DNA of 9,303 bases from Actinomycetes bacterium. GTDB taxonomy: Bacteria; Actinomycetota; Thermoleophilia; RBG-16-64-13. The notes under the pieces were generated by a model. It was not told the origin of the DNA. It saw only the letters and a list, made by a program, of their open reading frames with translations, and did not search any database. The position numbers were made by a program, and so were the translations under genes. The DNA lies in NCBI GenBank assembly GCA_021815245.1, contig JAKAHF010000042.1:1-9303 (forward strand). The letters run 5' to 3'. Below, one piece after another: positions 1 to 6,014 of the stretch (its first letter is position 1; each line of letters opens with the position of its first letter).

Positions 1-726
1 GGATTCATCAACTTCTGGCTGTGGGGGAGCACTATCAAGCTGAACCCGATCATCTCCCTCGTGATCACGGCGCCGATGATCTTCGTGATCGGCTGGCTCC
101 TTCACGCCACGCTGTTTCGCCGACTCATGCACAAGGCGCCCAATCTCGACGTCTTCGAGGGCCAATCGATGCTTGCCTCGTTCGGCCTTCTCTATGTCGT
201 CCAGAACATCGCGCGCATCATCTGGAGTTCGCAGACCTACCAGGTGAACTACCTCAACACCGCCGTTACGGGCGCCCAGATCCCGCTGAACCGGCTGGTA
301 GCTCTCGGGGTGGTCGTCGTGGTAGGCGTGGCCTTCTATCTCTTCCTCGCCCGAACTCGCATGGGCAAGGCCATTCGATCGGCCGCGCAGGATCCAACTA
401 CGGCCGGTCTCATGGGCGTCAACATCAACAGCGTGCTGGCGATCTGTTTCGGATTGGGCTTGGGCATGGCCGGCATCGCCGGAAGTCTGCTCAGCTTCGT
501 CTACCCGATCCAGACAAGCATGGGTCTGTCGTACACGGTGATCGCCATGATCGTCGTGGTGCTGGGTGGCCTCGGCAGTATCACGGGAGCCTTGATCGGC
601 GGCGTCGTCCTCGGAATCGTCTCGCAGCTCGTCACATACTTCGAGCCGACCTGGACGATGATCGCGTACTACGTGGTCTTCATCGTCCTGCTCCTGGCAA
701 GGCCTAAAGGGATCATGGGTAAGTAG
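1..726 (+). CDS. livH: Branched-chain amino acid-type ABC transporter permease LivH (5' partial)
   Basis: Integral-membrane permease of a Liv/HAAT importer; with LivM it forms the translocation pore in the cytoplasmic membrane. The frame is open from the first base of the window, so the N-terminus (about 50 residues by comparison with the usual ~290) lies upstream; 241 codons are visible. The protein is a series of hydrophobic segments. A cytoplasmic coupling loop around residues 118-142 reads RMGKAIRSAAQDP followed by GLMGVNIN, matching the LivH pattern (R-x-G-ralRAxaeD-x-x-a-x-x-GIN) that contacts the ATPases. Near the C-terminus LGGLGSITGALIGG is the typical GGxGsixGAxiGG family motif. The stop TAG (724-726) directly abuts the ATG of livM. 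The GTG at 61 could be mistaken for a start, but the hydrophobic LivH-like sequence continues upstream of it. The family call is firm; the transported substrate is unknown, since Liv-type systems also carry amides, urea and aromatic compounds. Confidence 0.93.
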   Translation, partial: GFINFWLWGSTIKLNPIISLVITAPMIFVIGWLLHATLFRRLMHKAPNLDVFEGQSMLASFGLLYVVQNIARIIWSSQTYQVNYLNTAVTGAQIPLNRLVALGVVVVVGVAFYLFLARTRMGKAIRSAAQDPTTAGLMGVNINSVLAICFGLGLGMAGIAGSLLSFVYPIQTSMGLSYTVIAMIVVVLGGLGSITGALIGGVVLGIVSQLVTYFEPTWTMIAYYVVFIVLLLARPKGIMGK

Positions 727-1680
727 ATGAAAATCAAACAACTCACACCAGCGAAATGGGCGTCAATCGGGATTCTGATCGTGGTGTTCGTCGTGCTCTC
801 GCTGCTGCCGACGATGGCGGGCGAGAACTACTGGGTGACACTGATGACCGACATCCTGAGGTACGCCATTCTGACCGTGGCCTGGATGATCTTCTCAGGG
901 CCTACCAACTACATGTCGTTGGCCACCGCGGCCTTCTACGGCGTGGGGTTTTACATTGCCGCCGTGCTCAACGGCCCGCTACCGTTCGCGGTGACGATCA
1001 TCGTCGCCGGCGCGGCCTCGTTCGTTGTAGCCCTCCTTGTCGGCGCCCTTACGCTAAGGCTGAAGGGTGTGTACTTCTGCATCTTCACGTTCGCGCTGAC
1101 CCTGCTGGTCAACAATGTCGTACTCGAGGTCGAGCGCCTTGTGACCGGCACTCGTGGTAGGTTCGTCGAGACCGAAACCGCTCACACCGCCTACTACGCG
1201 ATGTTCATCGTGGCTGTGGGGACCATTCTGGTGGCCTACCTGATTCGGCGGTCGCGTTACGGACTCGCGTTGCAGGGCATCGGCGAGTATGAAGAGGCGG
1301 CTGCGCACAGTGGCATCAACGTCGTGTGGACCAAGGTGCTCGCCTTCGCTACCGGCGCCATCTTCATGAGCATGGCCGGCGCCATCATCGCGACGCAGCG
1401 TGCCTACATCGACCCCGGCATCGCCTTCAACCTCAACTCGTCTTTCCTCCCGGTGCTCATGGCGCTCTTCGGAGGAATGGGCAACCTTGTCGGTCCCGTG
1501 ATCGGAGCCGCGGTCTTCACCTACGTCGGAGAACTCCTCCTGACCAACTTCCCAGATCTGTACATGCTCATCTTCGGAGTGGTGCTGATCCTGGCGATCG
1601 TGTTCATGCCCAACGGCATAGTCGGCCTGGCGCAACTCGCGTGGGGCAAGTTGAGAGGAGGTCGTCGTGCACCTGCTTGA
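727..1680 (+). CDS. livM: Branched-chain amino acid-type ABC transporter permease LivM
   Basis: Second membrane permease of the Liv-type importer, 317 aa, the usual LivM length. Multiple hydrophobic segments run from about residue 12 to 305. MSLATAAFYGVGFY (residues 63-76) corresponds to the family motif SLGxxaFfGiGAY, here with the usual Gly-Gln/His replaced by Ala-Thr. The coupling loop SRYGLALQGIGEYEEAAAHS (176-195), followed by GIN, is the LivM counterpart of SxfGralrAireneiaAeamGIN. LFGGMGNLVGPVIGA near the C-terminus is the conserved GGxGtxxGPxiGa segment. The ATG follows the livH stop with no gap (TAGATG) and no good Shine-Dalgarno sequence is seen, so translation is probably coupled to livH. 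The last 14 nt overlap livG in another frame. Part of the livHMGF operon. Confidence 0.94.
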   Translation: MKIKQLTPAKWASIGILIVVFVVLSLLPTMAGENYWVTLMTDILRYAILTVAWMIFSGPTNYMSLATAAFYGVGFYIAAVLNGPLPFAVTIIVAGAASFVVALLVGALTLRLKGVYFCIFTFALTLLVNNVVLEVERLVTGTRGRFVETETAHTAYYAMFIVAVGTILVAYLIRRSRYGLALQGIGEYEEAAAHSGINVVWTKVLAFATGAIFMSMAGAIIATQRAYIDPGIAFNLNSSFLPVLMALFGGMGNLVGPVIGAAVFTYVGELLLTNFPDLYMLIFGVVLILAIVFMPNGIVGLAQLAWGKLRGGRRAPA

Positions 1681-2404
1681 AGGTGAAGGAGTCTGCAAGA
1701 ACTTCGGCGGTCTCGCGGCGGTTTCCGAGGTCGACTTCTATGTGGATGAGGGAGAGATCCTCGGGCTCATCGGTCCCAACGGAGCAGGCAAGACGACGCT
1801 CTTCAACCTTATCTCCGGCGCGCTCAAGCCGAAGCCCGGCAAGATTTCGTTCGCCGGCACCGACATCACACCGCTGCCGGTACACCAGATCTGCCGCATG
1901 GGCATCGCCCGGACCTTCCAGACCGTCAAGATCTTCCCGAACGTCCCTGTTCTCAGGAACGTCATGGTCGGTTCTCTGTTCGGTACGGGCGGCCGCATCA
2001 CAAACTCACAGGCTCGCAAGAAGGCCGAGGAAGCCCTCGAGTTCGTCGACATGCTGCCCTTCATGAACGCCCCGGCCGGCGACCTGACCCTGGCGCAACA
2101 GAAGCGGCTTGAGATGGCACGCGCGCTCGCGAGCGATCCGAAGCTCCTGTTGCTCGATGAGATCATGGCCGGTCTCACCGCCACCGAGGTGGCGGAGGCT
2201 ATGAGCGATATCTCACAGGTCAGGGCGAAGGGTGTCACGGTGCTCATGATCGAGCACGTCATGCAGGCTGTCATGAAGATCAGCGACCGCATCGTCGTTC
2301 TCGACTACGGCCGCAAGATCGCCGAAGGCACTCCTGCCGAAGTGGCCTCCAACCCGAAAGTGATCGAAGTCTATCTTGGGGAAGAATGCGATGTTGCAGA
2401 TTGA
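1667..2404 (+). CDS. livG: Branched-chain amino acid-type ABC transporter ATP-binding protein LivG
   Basis: Cytoplasmic ATPase of the importer, 245 aa. The start is GTG at 1667 (VHLLEGEGVCKNFGG), chosen because GAGAGGAGG (1653-1661) lies 5 nt upstream and LivG proteins begin with this short beta strand. Walker A is GPNGAGKTT (36-44); the Q-loop region is ARTFQTVKIFPNVPVLRNV; Walker B is LLLLDE (160-165); the H-loop His is in IEHV (His197). The signature segment reads DLTLAQQKRLEMARAL (139-154) rather than LSGGQ or LxYGQ, and Walker B is followed by IMAGL where most ABC ATPases have P. From memory a subgroup of LivG homologues has such LTLA.../DExMAGL variants, so this probably marks a clade rather than damage. 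The gene overlaps livM by 14 nt and livF by 14 nt. Pairs with LivF in the transporter. Confidence 0.94.
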   Translation: MHLLEGEGVCKNFGGLAAVSEVDFYVDEGEILGLIGPNGAGKTTLFNLISGALKPKPGKISFAGTDITPLPVHQICRMGIARTFQTVKIFPNVPVLRNVMVGSLFGTGGRITNSQARKKAEEALEFVDMLPFMNAPAGDLTLAQQKRLEMARALASDPKLLLLDEIMAGLTATEVAEAMSDISQVRAKGVTVLMIEHVMQAVMKISDRIVVLDYGRKIAEGTPAEVASNPKVIEVYLGEECDVAD

Positions 2405-3095
2405 GGGACTAAGCGCCGGTTACGGGAGGACCCAGGTTCTCTGGGATCTCACGCTCAACGTCCAACAGGGCGAGTTCGTGGCCCTGGTCGGCGCGAACGG
2501 CGCGGGCAAGACCACGCTGCTCAGAGCGATCTCCGGGACCTTGAAACCTACGGCCGGCACAATATCGTTCGAAGGAAAGCGCATCGACCAGATGGCGGCC
2601 AACCATATCGTGAACCTCGGTTTGTCGCACATCCCCGAGAGTCGCAAGCTGTTCACCGAGATGTCGATCAAAGAGAATCTCGAGATGGGCGCCTACCCCA
2701 GTCGCTCGTGGAAGAGCCGCGAGGAGACCATGAAGCAGGTCTTCAAGCTCTTCCCCCGCCTGGAGGAACGCAAGAATCAGCTGGCGCGCACTCTCTCGGG
2801 TGGCGAGCAGCAGATGCTCGCCATGGGCCGCGGCATCATGTCGCAGCCGAAGATGTGCATCATCGACGAGCCGTCGAACGGACTGGCCCCTCGCATCGTG
2901 ACCGAGATCTTCGAGATCTTGAAATCGCTGCATGCCGAGGGCATAACCATCCTGCTGGTCGAACAGAACGTGCGCCAGACGCTCATGGCAGCCGACCGGG
3001 CCTACGTGCTCGAAAACGGGCATATGACCATGGAAGGCGCCTGCAGCTTCCTGCGCGAGAGCGACCACATACGAAAGGCCTACCTGGCGCTGTAG
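2391..3095 (+). CDS. livF: Branched-chain amino acid-type ABC transporter ATP-binding protein LivF
   Basis: Second ATPase of the importer, 234 aa, typical LivF length. The start ATG at 2391 (MLQIEGLSAGYG) is preferred over an in-frame TTG at 2376 because GGGGAAG (2378-2384) is well placed as its ribosome binding site. Walker A is GANGAGKTT (34-42), the ABC signature LSGGEQQML (135-143), Walker B MCIIDEP (155-161), followed by the LivF-typical SNGLAP and by LLVEQNV, where Gln replaces the H-loop His as is usual in LivF. HIPESRKLFTEMSIKENLEMG is also characteristic. It overlaps livG by 14 nt, ends the operon, and is followed by an intrinsic terminator 30 nt downstream. All nucleotide-binding motifs are intact. 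Confidence 0.95.
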   Translation: MLQIEGLSAGYGRTQVLWDLTLNVQQGEFVALVGANGAGKTTLLRAISGTLKPTAGTISFEGKRIDQMAANHIVNLGLSHIPESRKLFTEMSIKENLEMGAYPSRSWKSREETMKQVFKLFPRLEERKNQLARTLSGGEQQMLAMGRGIMSQPKMCIIDEPSNGLAPRIVTEIFEILKSLHAEGITILLVEQNVRQTLMAADRAYVLENGHMTMEGACSFLRESDHIRKAYLAL

Positions 3096-3124
3096 CACCA
3101 GCCCGCGTGACCGAACGCTCACGT

Positions 3125-3171
3125 CGTGGCCGTCAGCACACCCCAGGGTGTGCTGACGGCCACGCTCTTTT
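3125..3171 (+). terminator. Strong intrinsic terminator of the liv operon
   Basis: A perfect 18-bp inverted repeat (3125-3142 with 3147-3164; right arm GGTGTGCTGACGGCCACG) with a 4-nt loop CCAG is followed by CTCTTTT (3165-3171). It lies 30 nt after the livF stop. The long GC-rich stem and T-tract make it a convincing Rho-independent terminator on the + strand; the minus-strand side has no T-tract. Confidence 0.93.
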
Positions 3172-3188
3172 GTGCCGCAACCTGTAGC

Positions 3189-3824
3189 ATGTCGCACGTG
3201 AAAAGGTACGACGCCCTCATCTTCGATCTCGACGGCACACTGTGGGATGCAGCGCCGGCCTCAACCGAAGGCTGGAACCGCGCTCTGGCGCAACTCCGGC
3301 TACCCATCAAGCTGACTCCGGCGGAGATACGCTCGGTGGCCGGCAATCCGACTCCGCGCTGCTTCGAGATCCTGTTGCCGGGCCTGTGTCCCATGAGCGT
3401 TGAGAACGAGAGACTGTTCGAGCGGCGCGAACGTGAGGCCATCGAAGCCATGGGAGGAGTGCTCTACGCGGGCGTGGCCGAGGGGCTGCGACGTCTGTCT
3501 CGCGCCTACCCCCTCTTTCTGGTGAGCAATTGCCTAGAATGGTATCTCGATTTCTTCATGCGGTTCAGCGGTCTCGGCGCCTGCTTCGCCGGGTGGGACT
3601 GTCACGGCAGCTCCGGCAAGGGCAAGCCGGAGATGTTCCTCGACCTGAAGGCCAGGTACGGCCTGCGCGACGCAGTGTATGTAGGGGATACGCAGGGAGA
3701 CCGCGACGCAGCCACTCGATCGGATGTCGATTTCGCCTTCGCTCGTTACGGGTTCGGGGAAGTGTGCTCCTGGACCGTCGCTTTTGACAGTTTCGCCGAT
3801 CTCGTGGACTACTTCCTGGCGTAG
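3189..3824 (+). CDS. HAD-superfamily hydrolase, phosphoglycolate-phosphatase-like
   Basis: Cytoplasmic Mg-dependent phosphohydrolase of the haloacid dehalogenase superfamily, 211 aa from ATG 3189 (MSHVKRYDALIFDLDGT). Motif I is FDLDGTLWD (12-20, nucleophile Asp13, acid/base Asp15); motif II is LVSN (Ser113); motif III Lys lies in GKGKPEMF (Lys144 or Lys146); motif IV is VGDTQGDRDAA (Asp167, Asp171). A helical cap between motifs I and II (about residues 20-95) fits the C1-cap Gph/beta-phosphoglucomutase-like group. The substrate is not readable. The frame is open further upstream, but those starts lie in the terminator hairpin. No Shine-Dalgarno sequence precedes ATG 3189, nor the alternative GTG 3198, so the start is less certain than the gene. 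It sits alone between the liv terminator and the cyclase promoter. Confidence 0.88.
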   Translation: MSHVKRYDALIFDLDGTLWDAAPASTEGWNRALAQLRLPIKLTPAEIRSVAGNPTPRCFEILLPGLCPMSVENERLFERREREAIEAMGGVLYAGVAEGLRRLSRAYPLFLVSNCLEWYLDFFMRFSGLGACFAGWDCHGSSGKGKPEMFLDLKARYGLRDAVYVGDTQGDRDAATRSDVDFAFARYGFGEVCSWTVAFDSFADLVDYFLA

Positions 3825-3839
3825 CTTCTCGTACCCAAA

Positions 3840-3856
3840 GCACCCGTCTGGGGTGC
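3840..3856. other. Small hairpin between HAD gene and cyclase operon
   Basis: GCACCC (3840-3845) pairs with GGGTGC (3851-3856) around a 5-nt loop, 15 nt after the HAD stop. No T-tract follows, so it is at best a weak terminator or an RNA 3' stabiliser. It directly precedes the promoter-like element at 3864. Confidence 0.35.
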
Positions 3857-3863
3857 GCAATTG

Positions 3864-3872
3864 TGGTATGAT
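3864..3872 (+). promoter_or_regulatory. Extended -10 promoter candidate for the cyclase pair
   Basis: TGGTATGAT combines the extended -10 dinucleotide TG with TATGAT (one mismatch to TATAAT), in a local AT-rich patch within otherwise GC-rich DNA. No credible -35 hexamer is seen at 16-18 nt spacing, as is common for extended -10 promoters. Transcription would begin near 3879, giving a leader of about 58 nt that contains a small hairpin GACTC-GTTC-GAGTC (3897-3910) and the ribosome binding site GAGGTG (3924-3929). Confidence 0.5.
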
Positions 3873-3936
3873 GATTTCATTCTGTGGTAGCCGTACGACT
3901 CGTTCGAGTCATCAACCCCGAAAGAGGTGGAACTTC

Positions 3937-4749
3937 ATGGCCATGAGCAAGGTAACCACCGATCCCTGGAGCGGGCTTCAACTCGTCGAACTCAGTCACG
4001 AGTGGGATCAGCGGGCGCCGTCATACCCGGGTCAGGCTGACGTAAAGATGACCAGAGGTGTGAAACACTCTCAGCACGGCGTCTTGGCATGGAGATCGAT
4101 AACTTCCATGCACACGGGCACCCACATGAATGCGCCGCTTCACTTGATCCAAAAGGGCGCCGACTTGGCGGCTCTCTCGCCCGAGAGGTTCTTCGGCAAC
4201 GGCGCCGTCATCGACGTACCCAAGGGCAACTGGGAAGTCATCACGGCCGCCGACCTACAGGCCGCGAACCCCGAGGTCAAAGACGGCGACATCGTCATCA
4301 TCGTGACCGGCTGGCATCACAAGTACTCCGACGGCCTTGAGTACTACGGCGAGGCTCCGGGTCTCTCCAAGGACGCTGCCGAATGGCTCGTCTCAAAGAA
4401 CCCCAAGATGGTGGGCATCGACACGCCGCACGTCGACCATCCGCTCGCGACCTCCATGGCTCCGCACCGCGGCGGCCCGCAGATGAAGCGCCTGGTCGAC
4501 TCGTACAAGAGGGCCACGGGTCTCGACTGGAAGGTCGAACATCCCGAGTGGAACATCGCCCATCGCACGCTCCTTGGCGCCGGCATTCCCACGATCGAGC
4601 AGATCGGCGGTGACGTCGATGAGGTCAAGGGCAAGCGCATGACCTTGGCTGCCGCCCCGTGGAAGTTCGAGCACGGCGACGCGTGCCAGGTGCGCGTGGT
4701 GGCCATGTTCGATCCCAGCGGCAAGCTGCGCATCGAAGCCGGCAACTAG
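3937..4749 (+). CDS. Cyclase-family (kynurenine-formamidase-like) metal-dependent hydrolase, paralogue 1
   Basis: Cytoplasmic hydrolase of the PF04199 cyclase family, which includes bacterial N-formylkynurenine formamidase and isatin hydrolase; 270 aa, no signal peptide. The start ATG 3937 (MAMSKVTTDPW) follows AAAGAGGTGG (3921-3930). The N-terminal part has the family opening LVELSHEWDQRAPSYPG. The metal/catalytic motif HxGTHxDxPxH is present as HTGTHMNAPLH (59-69) with Asn65 in place of the metal-ligand Asp. The second half of the site is present: His209 and Glu221 in AHRTLLGAGIPTIEQ, 12 residues apart as in characterised KynB enzymes. VDHP precedes it. The downstream neighbour, 26 nt away, is a clear paralogue, probably co-transcribed. 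The likely chemistry is hydrolysis of an amide, lactam or lactone; substrate unknown. The gene may be non-catalytic or have altered metal preference because of Asn65. Confidence 0.88.
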   Translation: MAMSKVTTDPWSGLQLVELSHEWDQRAPSYPGQADVKMTRGVKHSQHGVLAWRSITSMHTGTHMNAPLHLIQKGADLAALSPERFFGNGAVIDVPKGNWEVITAADLQAANPEVKDGDIVIIVTGWHHKYSDGLEYYGEAPGLSKDAAEWLVSKNPKMVGIDTPHVDHPLATSMAPHRGGPQMKRLVDSYKRATGLDWKVEHPEWNIAHRTLLGAGIPTIEQIGGDVDEVKGKRMTLAAAPWKFEHGDACQVRVVAMFDPSGKLRIEAGN

Positions 4750-4775
4750 ACGACCAGAGGCGAAAGGACCAGGAT

Positions 4776-5558
4776 ATGAGCTTGAAGGTATACGACCTCA
4801 GCCATGTGTTCACCCAGTTCATGCCCGAATGGCCGTCCAGCCCGAGCGTGAATATCGACATCATCAAGTTCCATGCTCGCGACGGCGTGTATGAGACCCA
4901 GTGGGAAGGCATCATGCATCGCTGTACCCACATGGACGCGCCGCTGCATGTGACCGAGTGCACGCCGACCATCGCCGACTATCCGCTCTACCGGCTGTTC
5001 GGCACCGGCGTCTGTCTCAGCATCCCCAAGGGCAAATGGGGCGTCATCACTCCCGAGGATCTCGAAAACGCCACTCCGAAGATCCAGGAAGGCGACGTCG
5101 TCGTCATCAACACCGGCTACCATCACAAGTGGGCCGACACCGACGAGTACTTCGGCTATGGGCCGGGCATCTACAAAGAGGGCGCTCAGTGGCTGGTCGA
5201 CAAGAAGGTGCGCATGGTGGCGTATGGCTGCCAGGCCAACGACCATCCCATGGCCACTAAACTGATCAACCACGGGCTTGGCCCGACACACCCCCACCTC
5301 ATCACGGAGTACACGGAGGAGATGGGACACGATCCCCACGAGGACTTCCCCGAATGGGAGCCCGCTCACAAGACCCTCATGGTCAAGGGCGGCATCCCCG
5401 GCATCGAGAACGCCGGCGGGGAACTGGATGCCATCAGTGGCAAGCGCTGCACCTTCATGGCGCTGCCGTGGCGCTGGCCGGGTGGCGACGGGTGTATCGT
5501 GCGACTCTTGGCGATCACCGACCCGGATCAGACCTTTCGCTTCGAAACCGGGGCCTAA
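4776..5558 (+). CDS. Cyclase-family (kynurenine-formamidase-like) metal-dependent hydrolase, paralogue 2
   Basis: Second PF04199-family hydrolase, 260 aa, cytoplasmic. The start ATG 4776 (MSLKVYDLSHVFTQFMPEWP) follows AAAGGA (4763-4768) at 7 nt. The opening YDLSHxFxxxMPxWP is typical of the family. The metal/catalytic motif reads HRCTHMDAPLH (48-58): both His ligands, Asp54 and the catalytic-type His58 are kept, but the usual Gly is Cys50. The C-terminal ligands are His198 and Glu211 (AHKTLMVKGGIPGIEN), with one extra residue between them compared with paralogue 1. It shares many blocks with paralogue 1: SIPKGKWGVITPEDLENA against DVPKGNWEVITAADLQAA, TGYHHKWAD against TGWHHKYSD, and NDHPMAT against VDHPLAT. 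The pair probably arose by duplication and may act as a heteromer or in succession. The stop TAA is 17 nt before a long palindrome. Confidence 0.9.
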   Translation: MSLKVYDLSHVFTQFMPEWPSSPSVNIDIIKFHARDGVYETQWEGIMHRCTHMDAPLHVTECTPTIADYPLYRLFGTGVCLSIPKGKWGVITPEDLENATPKIQEGDVVVINTGYHHKWADTDEYFGYGPGIYKEGAQWLVDKKVRMVAYGCQANDHPMATKLINHGLGPTHPHLITEYTEEMGHDPHEDFPEWEPAHKTLMVKGGIPGIENAGGELDAISGKRCTFMALPWRWPGGDGCIVRLLAITDPDQTFRFETGA

Positions 5559-5575
5559 GCCCGCGCCAGTTACTG

Positions 5576-5655
5576 CCATACGGCGGAGGGCTTCCGCTGT
5601 GCCTCACTCGCGGGGTGCCGCGAAAGAGGCCCTGCGGAAGCCCTCCGCCGTATGG
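5576..5655. repeat. Long perfect palindrome 1 (22-bp arms)
   Basis: Left arm 5576-5597 and right arm 5634-5655 are perfect reverse complements over 22 nt; the arm includes CGGCGGAGGGCTTCCGC. The 36-nt interior can fold further: GCCTC (5601-5605) pairs with GAGGC (5626-5630) and CGCGG (5609-5613) with CCGCG (5618-5622). The result is an 80-nt nearly continuous hairpin. No T-tract follows, so it is not a canonical terminator, though it could still stop or stabilise the cyclase transcript, which ends 17 nt before it. It resembles palindrome 2 in arms and core. Confidence 0.93.
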
Positions 5656-5714
5656 GACCCACCCGCCCGGGACGCCCCTCATAGGGGGGTGTGAGCGACT
5701 TCCGGCAGTGAGTG

Positions 5715-5786
5715 CGGCGGAGAGGTAGTGGCCCTCCGCTTTGACGCGAGGACCGCGAACCGCTTCGGGCCACTACCTCTCCGCCG
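5715..5786. repeat. Long perfect palindrome 2 (20-bp arms)
   Basis: Left arm 5715-5734 (CGGCGGAGAGGTAGTGGCCC) and right arm 5767-5786 are perfect reverse complements over 20 nt. The 32-nt interior holds CGCGAGGACCGCGAA (5745-5759), which can form a small CGCG/CGCG hairpin. Palindrome 1 has the matching core CGCGGGGTGCCGCGAA (5609-5624) and shares the arm octamer CGGCGGAG/CTCCGCCG, so the two look like members of one repeat family. In both, the right arm is followed by GACC. Confidence 0.93.
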
Positions 5787-5850
5787 GACCTTCTGTGCGG
5801 GTTCTTCCTTCAGACGGGCTATCGAGTCTCTCCCCGAGTCTTTCAGCGAC

Positions 5851-5946
5851 GCTCGCTTCGCATCGCCGCAACCAGCTCGCTTCGCATCGCCACGCCCAGC
5901 TCGCTTCGCATCGCCGCACTCTGCTCGCTTCGCATCGCCGCGCTTC
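5851..5946. repeat. Tandem array, 4 units of 24 nt (17 constant + 7 variable)
   Basis: The 17-mer GCTCGCTTCGCATCGCC occurs without a mismatch at 5851, 5875, 5899 and 5923, a spacing of exactly 24 nt. The 7-nt interspersed segments differ (GCAACCA, ACGCCCA, GCACTCT, GCGCTTC). On the minus strand each unit contains GCGAAGC, a heptamer known to form an unusually stable DNA mini-hairpin. A 24-nt period is a multiple of three and would read ARFASPxx on the + strand and GDAKRAxx on the minus strand, but no supported gene covers it. Spacers of 7 nt exclude CRISPR. Confidence 0.95.
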
Positions 5947-6014
5947 GGGGTCGTCTCTGCTACCGTGGAGATGCTCATGGCCGGTCTTGTCCGGACTTAC
6001 GGAGGAGGAACGGG

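Larger units (their letters stand above)
5559..6014. other. Structured non-coding intergenic region (456 nt)
   Basis: No credible gene is found between cyclase paralogue 2 and the Rieske gene. The region holds, in order: palindrome 1 (5576-5655), a small hairpin CCCCT-CAT-AGGGG (5675-5687), palindrome 2 (5715-5786), a twofold CGAGTCT direct repeat (5824-5830 and 5835-5841), and a 4 x 24-nt tandem array (5851-5946). About 54 nt without clear repeats precede the Rieske ribosome binding site. Open frames cross it on both strands, but they run through the palindromes, give repetitive peptides and lack ribosome binding sites. No convincing promoter for the Rieske gene was identified, although one must lie here or the gene is read through from upstream. 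Confidence 0.75.

Noticed and set aside
2409..3197. Long minus-strand open frame of about 262 codons opposite livF
   Set aside because: Antisense shadow of livF; composition is His/Arg/Asp-rich with no domain, and it crosses the terminator.
3724..3936. Longer N-terminus for cyclase paralogue 1 from an upstream in-frame start
   Set aside because: It would overlap the 3' end of the HAD gene, lacks family similarity, and ATG 3937 has a strong ribosome binding site and a family-typical N-terminus.
5576..5655. Palindrome 1 as a canonical terminator of the cyclase operon
   Set aside because: The stem is followed by GACCCACC with no T-tract and has a 36-nt interior; a termination role is possible but not the standard intrinsic type.
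5576..5786. The two palindromes as the terminal inverted repeats of one insertion sequence
   Set aside because: Each palindrome is self-complementary on its own, there is no transposase between them, and no target-site duplication is evident.
5851..5946. CRISPR array
   Set aside because: Repeats are 17 nt with only 7-nt spacers and there are no cas genes; far too short for CRISPR.
5679..5978. Minus-strand open frame of about 99 codons with GDAKRAxx repeats
   Set aside because: No ribosome binding site, runs through palindrome 2, and is basic and low-complexity with no recognisable domain; best explained by the DNA repeats.
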